NCBI GenBank assembly: GCA_035529855.1
Contig: DATKVX010000063.1
Span: 1-54,334, forward strand
Source of the DNA: a bacterium
GTDB taxonomy: Bacteria > RBG-13-66-14 > B26-G2 > WVWN01
Direction of reading: 5' to 3'
DNA length: 54,334 bases
Below the pieces are notes generated by a model. It worked only from the letters and a program-made list of their open reading frames with translations, was not told where the DNA came from and did no database searches. Each line of letters begins with the position of its first letter. Position 1 is the stretch's first letter. The translations under genes and the position numbers were made by a program. Of the stretch, positions 30,691-39,100 are shown one piece after another.

Positions 30691-31449
30691 CTATTCGAAC
30701 AACGCCTTTACCTTGCCGAAGGACGTCGGCGTTATAGCCGTCGCGTACGGCCTCCCGCCCATATCCTTGCCGCCTTCGCCAGCGCCCCTACAAGGGGAAG
30801 TCGCGGTTAAACCGAAGTCGTTATTCTCGAAGTCTTCGAATAACGGGTCTGCGTGGATTTCTTTTGTGCCGGGGGTCGGTACAAAACTGTACCATGAACC
30901 GCCGCCTCAACCCGGGCAGAAATACATGTAGTTGCCGCCGTAGTTAGATTCGACGTCGTTGTAGAGGATGTTCAAGCTGGTAGTACTCTGGTGCTTCGCG
31001 ATGCCGTACATCGGCGCGCCGGCCTTCGTATTCTTAAAGATGATGTTATTCTTGACGGTTGCGATCGCGTTCATCCATACGTAGACGCCGGTACCACTTT
31101 TGCAAATCGTATTCCCGTCGACGTTAGCGCTGGCACCGTCCGAGACGTAGATCGCTCCCAAGTAGCTGCCGTCTACGAAGCAGCAACCCGTCACGTCGCA
31201 TAGGGTGCCGGGTTGAGAAAGGAATATCTGGCTGCCTTCGAGGTCGCAGAGCGCGCCGTTACCGCGGATGCACGACTTCTTTCCTTGCACCACACCTAAA
31301 CCGCCGGTGTACGTTACTTTGGTATCGAGGACGAGAAGCTTATCGTATCCCTCACCGGGGCCGGCTTCATCGTAAGCGGATTGCAGCGTCTTCGCCAACG
31401 CCGCGGGAACGACGAGCGCTAGCGCTAATAAAACGACTAAGTAACGCAA
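30691..31449 (-). CDS. secreted right-handed beta-helix protein interrupted by an in-frame TGA
   Basis: Start is TTG 31449 with AAGGAGGT upstream; the signal peptide is residues 1-19 (PAALA). Residues 20-180 are Cys- and Asn-rich parallel beta-helix rungs (NTICKSGTGVYV, NNIIFKNTKAG, NILYNDVESNYGGN). Codon 181 is TGA (30907-30909), directly after Cys-Pro-Gly. The same frame then continues for 71 codons to TAG at 30691, encoding the normal end of this class: IHADPLFEDF, then FGLTATSPCRGAG and KDMGGRPY. So the intact protein is 252 residues and a conventional caller would report only 180. Possible readings: Sec insertion giving CPGU, other readthrough, a nonsense mutation, or an assembly error. 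Function is unknown; proteins of this type are exported and often bind glycans. Confidence 0.7.
30878..30909 (-). promoter_or_regulatory. TGA codon plus downstream stem-loop, SECIS-like candidate
   Basis: After the TGA (30907-30909) come 13 bases, then a 5-bp stem GGTAC/GTACC (30889-30893 and 30878-30882) enclosing loop AGTTTT; outer GGT/ACC can add three pairs. The loop begins 19 bases after TGA and has G and U at its second and third positions. The E. coli fdhF SECIS has its loop at almost the same distance, with G in the loop. The bulged U of fdhF is absent. Suggestive only. Confidence 0.4.
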
Positions 31450-31535
31450 AGTACTTCACCTCCTTCCTTCCATTTGCGTTGGGCGCTACAACGACTAGGA
31501 GCACGCCTTTTTGCCAACTTATCTCCTTATAAAAG

Positions 31536-31564
31536 ATTCTACACCAAAACCGCCTAGGATGCAA
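31536..31564 (-). promoter_or_regulatory. promoter of the beta-helix gene
   Basis: -35 TTGCAT (31559-31564) and -10 TAGAAT (31536-31541), 17-base spacer, leader of about 80 nt before the TTG start. An AT-rich inverted repeat lies just upstream at 31595-31620. Nothing else is recognised in the 295-base gap 31450-31744. Confidence 0.65.
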
Positions 31565-31594
31565 GTAAAAACGTGATATGCCTGTTATACAAAC

Positions 31595-31620
31595 ATATAT
31601 TACTAAGATAGTAATGATAT
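31595..31620. repeat. AT-rich inverted repeat upstream of the beta-helix promoter
   Basis: ATTACTA / TAGTAAT around a 3-base centre (31599-31605 and 31609-31615), extended by ATAT on both sides with one unpaired G. It could be an operator, or a weak end of the upstream TM-helix gene transcript. Confidence 0.5.
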
Positions 31621-31744
31621 ACTTCTTTACTTAACGCAAGCCCCCGCGCACCGTAATTCCGACTTCGCGGTCGCAGCCGCGCAGCCGAGTACGTACGGGC
31701 CCGACTACCTCCTCGGTTAAATTTTTACCCTCTACCGATTTAAG

Positions 31745-32449
31745 TTAACCCCGCCCGTTGCGGTTTTCGCCTTCACGCGCGTGGCGCTTTTCTAACCACC
31801 GGCCTACCAAGTCCTTAGCCGGCCCCGCGAAGGCGTTGCCGAACGCGATCGCCGCGGCAAGCATAACCGCACCAAAAATGATAATGAACACGGCTATGAG
31901 GAACGTCGTCGTTAAGTACAGCTTTTCCATCGCCATCACGGCGCCTACGAACAGGATGCCATAACGAACGGCCTTACCTATGGCCGCGGCGTTTAACCCC
32001 TCCGCCTTGGTTGCCCATACCCGGGCGAGCCCCCCCAAGAACGACCCGGCGATGTGGGCTACGAACAGTATCGCCGCCGCTAAGAGGATACGGGGTAGAT
32101 AGAGTATTAGGAAGTCGAATACGCGTGTGAGCAGCGTGAACCCCAAGAGCTCAGCACAAAAATCCAAGAATAAGAGTACGACGACCCACCAAATAACGCG
32201 CCGGAAAATTTCGGCGGCCGAGTGTTTAATATCCCCCTTGGCAAGCGCGCCGAAGCCCAACCTCGCGGCGCCCTTTTCTATCGGCAGCGCAAGGAAAACG
32301 CGGCGCGCGAGCCGCGACAACAAGTACGCCAAAAGCAGGCCCGCGGCGAAAACCGCCGCCGCGACCAACAATACCGGTAGATATCCGGCTATGGCCTTCA
32401 CCGTATTGAGAAACGGTTCCACTACCGTTTGTTCGAAAAATTCGCGCAT
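31745..32449 (-). CDS. membrane protein with MscS-type conserved TM helices
   Basis: About 234 residues with five or more membrane helices. Repeats such as YLPVLLVAAAVFAAGLLLAY and YLPRILLAAAILFVAHIAGS match the 'conserved TM helix' repeat found in small mechanosensitive-channel relatives. The end AIAFGNAFAGPAKDLVGRWL has the Gly/Ala-rich pore-helix look of MscS TM3, but the cytoplasmic beta and alpha/beta domains of MscS are missing. ATG 32449 is used; TTG 32455 is possible. It starts 8 bases after the permease-Usp gene and is co-transcribed with it. A channel role is inference. Confidence 0.75.
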   Translation of the reverse strand: MREFFEQTVVEPFLNTVKAIAGYLPVLLVAAAVFAAGLLLAYLLSRLARRVFLALPIEKGAARLGFGALAKGDIKHSAAEIFRRVIWWVVVLLFLDFCAELLGFTLLTRVFDFLILYLPRILLAAAILFVAHIAGSFLGGLARVWATKAEGLNAAAIGKAVRYGILFVGAVMAMEKLYLTTTFLIAVFIIIFGAVMLAAAIAFGNAFAGPAKDLVGRWLEKRHAREGENRNGRG

Positions 32450-32457
32450 ATCCAAAT

Positions 32458-34698
32458 TTAAGGCGCCGCCGTGCCCGACAGAAGGCGCTCGAGCCGGCCC
32501 CGCCGTACGGGCGTGAATTTCTTTATTATCAGAACTGTGTTATCCACCCGCTCGGAGATCTCCTCCGGGACCGATTTAAACAGCAGCTGTTCCCACGCGC
32601 CGCCCTTGCGCGCGCCCAACACGACCAGGTCTTTCGGCCGTATCTCCGCCATTAACGCTTCAGTTACTTCTTCGCCGTGGAGCACGCCTCGTTCGAAACC
32701 ACGTCGGCACTCCACTTCGCAAACGACTTCGTCCAACAGGTTCCTCGCGCTATATCGCGGAGTGCCGAATTCGTCGGTTGCCCCGGATACGGTTACGACG
32801 CGTAATTTGGCGTCGAAACGGTCGGCGAACGCGGGCGCCAGCTCCGCGGCGAGACGGGAGTTGGAGCTGCCGGAAACCGCGACCAGTATGCGGCCTACGT
32901 CCGTCAAATCGTCGGCGCCCGGCCTTACAACAGCCACGTCGCAAGGCGCGTGCTCGAGCACGGCGTCGATAACGGTAGCCAACAACCTATCGCCCAGGGT
33001 CCGCCGGCTGACCCGTCCCATTACGATGAAGTTACAATTCTCCTCGCGCGCCGTTTCCAAAATGCCGTGCGAGAGGCGGTGAGATATCTTTATCATCCGC
33101 TTAACGTCGGCGACGCCCTCGCGTTCGCATATCTTCTCGGCCAAAGTAAGTTGGGGGCGGTAATCGCCGGCTCGAGCCACGCCGCGCTCCAGCGGTACGT
33201 AATACGGTACTTCGACTACCGAAAGCAGCAATATCTCGCCGTCGAACTTCTTCGCGATGGCCGCGGCAACCGTCACCAACGACTTCATCGTGTCCGGGTT
33301 CGCGATCGGAACTAATATCTTATACTCCTTGCGGGCTTGCTTAACCATTAAGTACCGTATAACGCGCCCGCGCTCGAGCGTACGTTTGGCACCCTTCGAG
33401 TACGCTAAATAAACCAACCCTCCGGCGGCCAGATAACAGGCGCCCAAAAGGTAAGTGTTCCACTCCATGAAGAGCAACATAAGAAAGTTGGACGCGATGC
33501 CTAAGGCCGGTATCAAGTAGCCGAAGGGTAAGCGGAAAGGACGTTTAAGTTCCGGGCGGCGCCGCCTTAGCATTATTACCGAATAATTAATGATTATAAG
33601 CGCGAAAAGCAGACAGAAGTTCGTTAAGTGGGCGACGAACCGTACTTCGCCCATCACGGCAATTATTATCGCCAAACCGGCCGCAACCGCAATCGCCCAG
33701 TGCGGCGTCCGAAAGCGGGCGCTTACCCGAGCCAAAAAGCCGGGCATAAAGCCGTCTCGCGCGACCGCGTACGTGACCCGCGAGGTCGAGAGGACCGCGG
33801 CGTTTAGCGCCGAGATCGTCGACATAATACCGGCGATTAACACGAAGAGTAGGCCGTACTCCCCCAGGACTTTCGAGGCGATGATCGCAAGTGGCGCCGA
33901 CGAAGCGCCTAAGATTTCGTAATCGACTATCCCGACGGAGACCAATATCACAAAAACGTATATTATTGTCGGCAAGATAAGCGCTATTAAGATGGCGCGG
34001 GGCAAGTTTTTTTCCGGGTTTTTTATCTCCTCCGCCGCTTCCGAAATCTGTTCGAAGCCAAAGAACGAAATATAGATAAGAGAGGTCGCAGCAAGAATTC
34101 CGGCGGCGCCGAAGGGCGCGAAATTTTCGAAGCGCCCCCATTCTACGAACCGGAAACACAATATAACAAATACGACCAAAATCGCGACTTTGCCTAATGT
34201 GAAGAGGTTTTGGGTATGCCCCGCCTCTTTCGTCCCCTTGATATTTAACAACGCCAATAGGACTATGACCGCCGCCGCCGCGACGGCTCGGTTTAAAGTA
34301 TATGGCAACGCCAACTCTACGAGGGGAGTGAAATGCTCTGCGAAGCCGATGGCGTACAGGGCCGCGGAGACGACCAGGCCGAAGACCATGGCCCAGCCGG
34401 TGATGAAGGCCGTGAAGCCGCCGATGGCCTCGTGCACGAAGGTGTACCCGCCGCCGGCTATGGGGATGGCCGCAGCCAATTCGCAGTACGACAGCGCCGT
34501 GAAGAGCGTCATAAAGCCGACGATGACGTACGAGACGGTCGCCGCCGGCCCGGCCGTGCCCGCGGCCAACCCCGAAAGGATGAAGATGCCGGCGCCGATC
34601 ATCGCGCCCACGCCCAGCATCGTCGCCGTCAGGAGGCCCAGCGACCGCGTCAGCTTGACCTCGTGCTCTTCGCCCGGTAATGGTATTCGCTCAGCCAT
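32458..34698 (-). CDS. APC-family amino-acid permease fused to two UspA domains
   Basis: 746 residues. Residues about 15-440 are an APC-superfamily transporter with about 12 membrane helices: GVGAMIGAGIFILSGLAAG in TM1, then IAGGGYTFVHEAIGG and FFGFEQISEAAEEIKNP. Residues about 458-600 and 605-725 are two universal stress protein domains (YKILVPIANPDTMKSLVTVA; FIVMGRVSRRTLGDRLLATV; RILVAVSGSSNSRLAAELAP). The Gly-rich ATP loop is partly altered, so nucleotide binding is uncertain. This fusion type is known, and the Usp part probably senses energy or stress to gate transport. The substrate is unknown. It has its own promoter at 34727-34754. Confidence 0.9.
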   Translation of the reverse strand: MAERIPLPGEEHEVKLTRSLGLLTATMLGVGAMIGAGIFILSGLAAGTAGPAATVSYVIVGFMTLFTALSYCELAAAIPIAGGGYTFVHEAIGGFTAFITGWAMVFGLVVSAALYAIGFAEHFTPLVELALPYTLNRAVAAAAVIVLLALLNIKGTKEAGHTQNLFTLGKVAILVVFVILCFRFVEWGRFENFAPFGAAGILAATSLIYISFFGFEQISEAAEEIKNPEKNLPRAILIALILPTIIYVFVILVSVGIVDYEILGASSAPLAIIASKVLGEYGLLFVLIAGIMSTISALNAAVLSTSRVTYAVARDGFMPGFLARVSARFRTPHWAIAVAAGLAIIIAVMGEVRFVAHLTNFCLLFALIIINYSVIMLRRRRPELKRPFRLPFGYLIPALGIASNFLMLLFMEWNTYLLGACYLAAGGLVYLAYSKGAKRTLERGRVIRYLMVKQARKEYKILVPIANPDTMKSLVTVAAAIAKKFDGEILLLSVVEVPYYVPLERGVARAGDYRPQLTLAEKICEREGVADVKRMIKISHRLSHGILETAREENCNFIVMGRVSRRTLGDRLLATVIDAVLEHAPCDVAVVRPGADDLTDVGRILVAVSGSSNSRLAAELAPAFADRFDAKLRVVTVSGATDEFGTPRYSARNLLDEVVCEVECRRGFERGVLHGEEVTEALMAEIRPKDLVVLGARKGGAWEQLLFKSVPEEISERVDNTVLIIKKFTPVRRGRLERLLSGTAAP

Positions 34699-34726
34699 TT
34701 TTCTCAGCCGATAGCTACTTCCGGAA

Positions 34727-34754
34727 ATTATACTAAAGGGTATGGAAAAAACAA
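34727..34754 (-). promoter_or_regulatory. promoter of the permease gene
   Basis: -35 TTGTTT (34749-34754), -10 TATAAT (34727-34732), spacer 16, leader of about 25 nt before the ATG at 34698. Confidence 0.7.
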
Positions 34755-34820
34755 GGGAAATCGGGAAAAACCATTAAAAACTTAGCCATCTAAGGCTTAA
34801 AAATCGACGATTTGATGCCG

Positions 34821-34842
34821 AAAAAAGCCCCGCTACGCGGCC
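34821..34842 (-). terminator. probable terminator of the GT2-uvrC-AsmA-like operon
   Basis: An imperfect GC-rich hairpin (GGCCGC..GCGGGGC around GTA) followed on the minus strand by six T, 25 bases after the stop at 34868. Confidence 0.55.
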
Positions 34843-34867
34843 TATTATTACCCTGCATATTAGTTTG

Positions 34868-36079
34868 TTACCTATCCGTCCTTTCGACGTGAATATAAAA
34901 CTCGGGTCTTGTGGGGGTACCGAAGATGCGAAGCTCGGCAACGCCCACGCCGGCGTAGCTGACGCGTACCTCGCCCACGAACATATCCACGAGGTTCTGC
35001 AGCGTCATATTCTCGGAGCGGAACGTTACCTCGACGGCCAGCTTCGACGCACGGCCGCCGAAATGCCACCGCGCCTCCGCGGCCCGGCACGAGCCCTCGT
35101 CGACCGTGAAGTCAGCGTTGTGGAGCGTGAACTGGAAGTTAACGTCCTCCAGCCGTACTTCGACGTTGTCCGGGGCGAGGACCAGCCGGCCGTGGCTTAG
35201 CCGGCCCGTCGCGCGGTGGTCGAGCTTACCGCCGCGCCACGTCAACGTTCCCTCGAACGTCAAAACGCCCTCCGCCTCGAGCAGGTACCCGGGCTTCCCC
35301 ACCCAAGGTAGGATATGAACCGCCTCCACCCCTTCGACGCGGTACTTCGCCGAGCCCTCCTTGGTTACGAAGGAATGGTTCGCGGAAAATTCGAAAGAGC
35401 GCTGCCGCGCCGTTTTACCTTTGAGCGACGCCTCTACCTCTTCATCTGAGATACGTCCGCCGACGTCGACGTCGCGAAGGATAATGGTGTCGCCGGCGCC
35501 ACCCCGGAAGACTACGCGCCCCCGCCGGGCCGCGAACGAGAAATCGAAAGGTACCAACTTCGCCTTTCGGGGTTTCTCCCCCCCGGCGCCACTCGCGACG
35601 GCGGGAGCCGGCGGCGCGCCCGCGGCAGGCGCGGCCGGCGACGGTAAAACGGCGCCGGCGACAGCCGCGGCCTCGCCGGTTCCGGCCGCCACTTTATCCC
35701 ACGGTTTCATTAACCTGGGCCGCGGCACTTTCAACGGATAGAGGTATATCGTGTAGTCTTCGGTCGTAATTTCCTTCAACACGCGGGCGTCGAACCGCAA
35801 TAATATAAACGCCAACGGCCGGAGTTTTACGCGGACGCGCGACGCCTCGCCGCTCACAAACGAGCGCGGCCTTTTGACAAAGACGACGTCGCGGACTTCG
35901 ACGCCCAACGGGAAGACGTACCTCACCTCACCGATTGTAACGTATTCGCCGAAACGTTCAGTTATGGCTTCGCCTACGCGCCGGGGTAGCCAGACGTTCA
36001 ACACCCGGTAGCCGACGAGCGCCGCCACCGCGACGAAGAAAAGAACGACGAAACCGACGGTTGCCCTTTTCGCGCTCAC
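34868..36079 (-). CDS. AsmA/DUF748-like envelope protein
   Basis: 403 residues with an N-terminal membrane anchor (about 8-27) and a beta-rich periplasmic part. The pattern ITERFGEYVTIGEVRYVFPL followed by VEVRDVVF resembles the opening of AsmA/TamB/DUF748 proteins, which bridge inner and outer membranes and take part in lipid or protein transfer. An Ala/Pro-rich linker lies at about 140-165. Amphipathic beta strands such as GVLTFEGTLTWRGGKL fit the family. The GTG start overlaps the uvrC TGA (GTGA). The specific function is not known. Confidence 0.65.
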   Translation of the reverse strand: MSAKRATVGFVVLFFVAVAALVGYRVLNVWLPRRVGEAITERFGEYVTIGEVRYVFPLGVEVRDVVFVKRPRSFVSGEASRVRVKLRPLAFILLRFDARVLKEITTEDYTIYLYPLKVPRPRLMKPWDKVAAGTGEAAAVAGAVLPSPAAPAAGAPPAPAVASGAGGEKPRKAKLVPFDFSFAARRGRVVFRGGAGDTIILRDVDVGGRISDEEVEASLKGKTARQRSFEFSANHSFVTKEGSAKYRVEGVEAVHILPWVGKPGYLLEAEGVLTFEGTLTWRGGKLDHRATGRLSHGRLVLAPDNVEVRLEDVNFQFTLHNADFTVDEGSCRAAEARWHFGGRASKLAVEVTFRSENMTLQNLVDMFVGEVRVSYAGVGVAELRIFGTPTRPEFYIHVERTDR

Positions 36080-37884
36080 GCTTCTCCTTCCCGCGCGCCG
36101 TGTAGAAAATCGAAGAGAGCTCGGGCCGCGCGCGTCGTCATTTTCGGCGCCCGCGCCAACTCGTCCGCGGACGCCGCCATAATCTTCTCCAACGAGCCGA
36201 AGTGCCTAAGCAGCGCCTTCTTACGCGCCGGCCCTATCCCCGCGACGTCGTCGAGTATGGACCTGGATGCCGCCCGGGCGCGTACTTTCCTGTGGTATTC
36301 AACGGCGAAGCGGTGGGCCTCGTCGCGCACTCGCGCCAGGAACAAGGTCGCCGCCTCGCTTAAGGCCGCGGCCTCGCGGCTCCCGGAAACGTAAAGGCGG
36401 TCCGGGTCCTTGGCGAAGGCCGCAACCGTTTGCCCCTCGAAGCGCGCTTCGCCGACCGCTCGGGCGGCCGCGACCAGCTGGTTAGGGCCCCCGTCTACCA
36501 GGAGGATGTCCGGCGGCCTGTCGTCGCCGCTCCGTATGCGCGCGAAGCGCCGTTTCGCGACTTCGGCGATGGCGGCCAGGTCATCCTGGCCCGTGACCGT
36601 CCGCACACGGTAACGCCGATACGCGCTTTTATCCGGTACGCCGCCGTCGAAGACCACCAAACTCCCCACTATCGACTTCGGCCCGGTATTCGATACGTCG
36701 ACCATCTCGAGTCGACACGGCGGCTCCGCCAGCGCCAATGCCGCGCCCAATTCCTCGAAAACCGCCGCCAGCTCGCCCCGGCGAGCCTTGGACAACTCGG
36801 AAGCCTCGATAAAATATTCCAAGTTCTTGGCCGCGACGGCGACGAGGTGAGCGTACTCCCCCCACCGCGGGACGACGACGTTCACCGTCCCGCCCCTCTT
36901 CTCCGCCAGCGACGCCGCCAGCGCGCTCCGCCCCGGGAAACTTCGCGCTACGGCTATTTTGGGCGGCACCTCGGCACCGGCGCCGTAGTGGCTTAGTAAA
37001 AATTGCTCAAGCTCATCGCCGGCGGGCGCACCGGTCGTTACCGCCACCCGGTCCACGAGCCGGCCCTCGCGAACCCGCAACACGACGCCGTACAATTTAT
37101 CCGCCCTGACCTCGCAGGCCACGGCGTCCGCGTTCGTATTCTTCCGGGCGACGGCGTACTGGTCGGCGACGGCGCGGTTCAGGCCGCGGACTACGTCCCG
37201 CCATTTCGCGGCTTCCTCGAACGAGAGGGCCGCCGCCGCGGCCGTCATCCTCCGCTCGAGTTCCCGCGTAACGCCGGCCCGCCGACCTGAGATAAATTTT
37301 AACGCCTTCTCGAGTAAGGCCGCATAATCCCCCTGCGATACGGCGCCGGCGCACGGACCGAGGCAGATGCCGATCTCGTAGTCGAGGCACGGGCGGCGGG
37401 GCAGCTTGCGGTCGAGGTCGTACTTACAGGTCCGCAAGCCGAAGGCGCGGTTGGTCAACGCCACCGTCCGCCTGACGGCCTTCGCGTCCGTGAAAGGGCC
37501 GACGTAGCGACCCGTTCGCTCGTCGCGCCGCTCCCGCGTCAAGAAAACGCGCGGGAATCTCTCTTTGGTAATTTTTATATGCGGGAAGCCGCGGATGCTG
37601 ACGTTGTACTTGGGCCGGTACTTATTTATGAGGTTCATCTCCAGCAAAAGCGCTTCCGTCTCGTTGGCGGTCAACACAAGCTCGACGTCGGTAGCGCGTT
37701 CCAACATAGCCTCGGCCTTGGGGTCGCCCGACCTTTTGCCGCTAAGGTATTGACTCAACCTCTTACGCAAAGACTTCGCCTTCCCTACGTATATCGGCTT
37801 ACCGCGGCCTTTGAAGATGTAACAACCCGCCTCGTCCGGGATTTCGCCTATCCTCTCTTTCAGCTCTTTAAGCGCGTACTCCAT
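36076..37884 (-). CDS. uvrC: UvrC, excinuclease ABC subunit C
   Basis: Makes both incisions in nucleotide excision repair. The N-terminal GIY-YIG domain (GCYIFKGRGKPIYVGKAKSL, residues 20-39) carries the 3' nuclease. A UVR motif (SFEEAAKWRDVV near 220) contacts UvrB. The RNase H-like 5' nuclease domain has EMVDVSNTGPKSIVGS and DILLVDGGPNQL, with DEAHRFAVEYHRK after it, and tandem HhH motifs end the protein (GIGPARKKALLRHFGS). The length of 602 is normal. ATG 37884 has only weak SD signals; it follows the GT2 gene after 36 bases. Confidence 0.97.
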   Translation of the reverse strand: MEYALKELKERIGEIPDEAGCYIFKGRGKPIYVGKAKSLRKRLSQYLSGKRSGDPKAEAMLERATDVELVLTANETEALLLEMNLINKYRPKYNVSIRGFPHIKITKERFPRVFLTRERRDERTGRYVGPFTDAKAVRRTVALTNRAFGLRTCKYDLDRKLPRRPCLDYEIGICLGPCAGAVSQGDYAALLEKALKFISGRRAGVTRELERRMTAAAAALSFEEAAKWRDVVRGLNRAVADQYAVARKNTNADAVACEVRADKLYGVVLRVREGRLVDRVAVTTGAPAGDELEQFLLSHYGAGAEVPPKIAVARSFPGRSALAASLAEKRGGTVNVVVPRWGEYAHLVAVAAKNLEYFIEASELSKARRGELAAVFEELGAALALAEPPCRLEMVDVSNTGPKSIVGSLVVFDGGVPDKSAYRRYRVRTVTGQDDLAAIAEVAKRRFARIRSGDDRPPDILLVDGGPNQLVAAARAVGEARFEGQTVAAFAKDPDRLYVSGSREAAALSEAATLFLARVRDEAHRFAVEYHRKVRARAASRSILDDVAGIGPARKKALLRHFGSLEKIMAASADELARAPKMTTRAARALFDFLHGAREGEA

Positions 37885-37920
37885 AATGGTGTAACCGCCG
37901 CCTACCGGCTCGACGCCCCT

Positions 37921-39006
37921 TCAACGCGTCAGCCGGTTAAAGATACCGCGCCGCGCGGTTTCCGCGGGCGAAAAACCGCGTACGTAAAAGCACCATATCC
38001 CGGCAACGATCCCCAGCGCGTACCTCAGGTGAAAAACAGGGAAAATCGCCGAAGCCTTGAAAAAATTCCGCAAGCCGGTCTTGGCAGCCACGGCGGCCGA
38101 CGCCGCCACGTCCGCTATTATATATGCCGCCGCCAACGCCCCGCTCACAAGCCAAAGGTACGGCGTAACGAATCCCCCCGCTGCCGTTATGGCTAAAGCC
38201 GCAAAGAACGCCGGCGGCACGAGCGGCTTCCAATCGATAAAGCGGCCGTGCTTCTTCGCCACGGCCATTTTCCAAAAAGCATATTGGTTGTACTGCCGCA
38301 AAAGCTGCCGAACCGAACCGCGAACGTAGTACTTCGCCCTCATTTTTTGCGTTTGGTAAATTACGCCCCCCGCCTCGCGGATGCGATAGTGGAAGTCGTC
38401 GTCCTGGTTGCGTACCAGCGACTCGTCGAAATCCCCCACCCGGTCGAAAACGTCCCGCCGCCATACGGGATATAAGACGGCGTCGACCGGCCCCTCGGCG
38501 CGGCCTACGCGAACCGGCGTATTCCCGGTCGCGAATATATTGCTATTAACCGCCGCTACCAGCCGGCCTTCCTCGCCGGCGGCGACCCGGTCGACCGGCC
38601 CGCCCACGGCCCATATCTCGGGGTGGTGCTCAAGGATTCCCACGCCCGTCGTGACGTACTGGGGCGGGATTTCGGCGTGGGCGTCGACGCGTACGACGTA
38701 GTCGCCGCGCGCAGCCGCCAACCCGACCTTCATCGCGCTACCGGCGAATAAATCGGGATTATCGACTAATCTTACGCGAGCGTCGCGGGTTGCGATTTCC
38801 TTTATTATATCCCGCGTACCGTCGGCGCTCATCCCGTCGACGACAAGAACTTCCAACCGGTCACCCGGCCATTCGTTTGCGAGGACGGACCCGACGGCCT
38901 TCGCGATAAAAGCCTCCTCGTTCCTACAAGGGACGACGACCGAAACCAACGGCGCTTCCCCGCTCGACCGCGCTATCTCTCTTCCGCCTTCGCCCACGTT
39001 CTCCAT
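37921..39006 (-). CDS. GT2 glycosyltransferase with C-terminal membrane segments
   Basis: An inverting family 2 glycosyltransferase of the ExoA-like group. It has VSVVVPCRNEEAFIAKAVGS at residues about 21-40, LEVLVVDGMSADGTRD, the DxD-like VRVDAHAEIP, and DESLVRNQDDDFHYRIREAG (acceptor/catalytic region). After about residue 250 there are three to four hydrophobic helices, so it acts at the membrane on a lipid-linked glycan. 361 residues. It is the first gene of the operon with uvrC and the AsmA-like gene. The sugar donor cannot be told; the nucleotidyltransferase at 8097-9071 could feed it. Confidence 0.88.
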   Translation of the reverse strand: MENVGEGGREIARSSGEAPLVSVVVPCRNEEAFIAKAVGSVLANEWPGDRLEVLVVDGMSADGTRDIIKEIATRDARVRLVDNPDLFAGSAMKVGLAAARGDYVVRVDAHAEIPPQYVTTGVGILEHHPEIWAVGGPVDRVAAGEEGRLVAAVNSNIFATGNTPVRVGRAEGPVDAVLYPVWRRDVFDRVGDFDESLVRNQDDDFHYRIREAGGVIYQTQKMRAKYYVRGSVRQLLRQYNQYAFWKMAVAKKHGRFIDWKPLVPPAFFAALAITAAGGFVTPYLWLVSGALAAAYIIADVAASAAVAAKTGLRNFFKASAIFPVFHLRYALGIVAGIWCFYVRGFSPAETARRGIFNRLTR

Positions 39007-39046
39007 GCCGTTAAATAATATCAGAACCGGACATTTCCAAAAAGGT

Positions 39047-39073
39047 AAAAAAAGCCCGGCGGGTACCGGGCTT
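39047..39073 (-). terminator. terminator of the transketolase operon
   Basis: 8-bp stem AAGCCCGG / CCGGGCTT with a 6-base loop, followed on the minus strand by seven T. It lies 28 bases past the transketolase C-subunit stop. Confidence 0.9.
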
Positions 39074-39100
39074 CGTGATGGTATCGCTGCGCCTCGCGGA

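Noticed and set aside
30691-31449. Recoded genetic code with UGA as Gly or Trp
   Set aside because: yqhQ, atpZ, uvrC, the prenyl synthase and a GT-C gene all end at TGA with tight downstream starts, so TGA is a working stop here.
31450-31529. Possible cyclic-di-GMP riboswitch in the beta-helix leader (GGCAAA and CGCAAA fragments)
   Set aside because: Spacing and the second half of the GEMM core are missing.
31367-31564. Minus-strand frame overlapping the start of the beta-helix gene
   Set aside because: It crosses the predicted promoter and is out of frame with the signal peptide, which has a perfect AAGGAGGT upstream.
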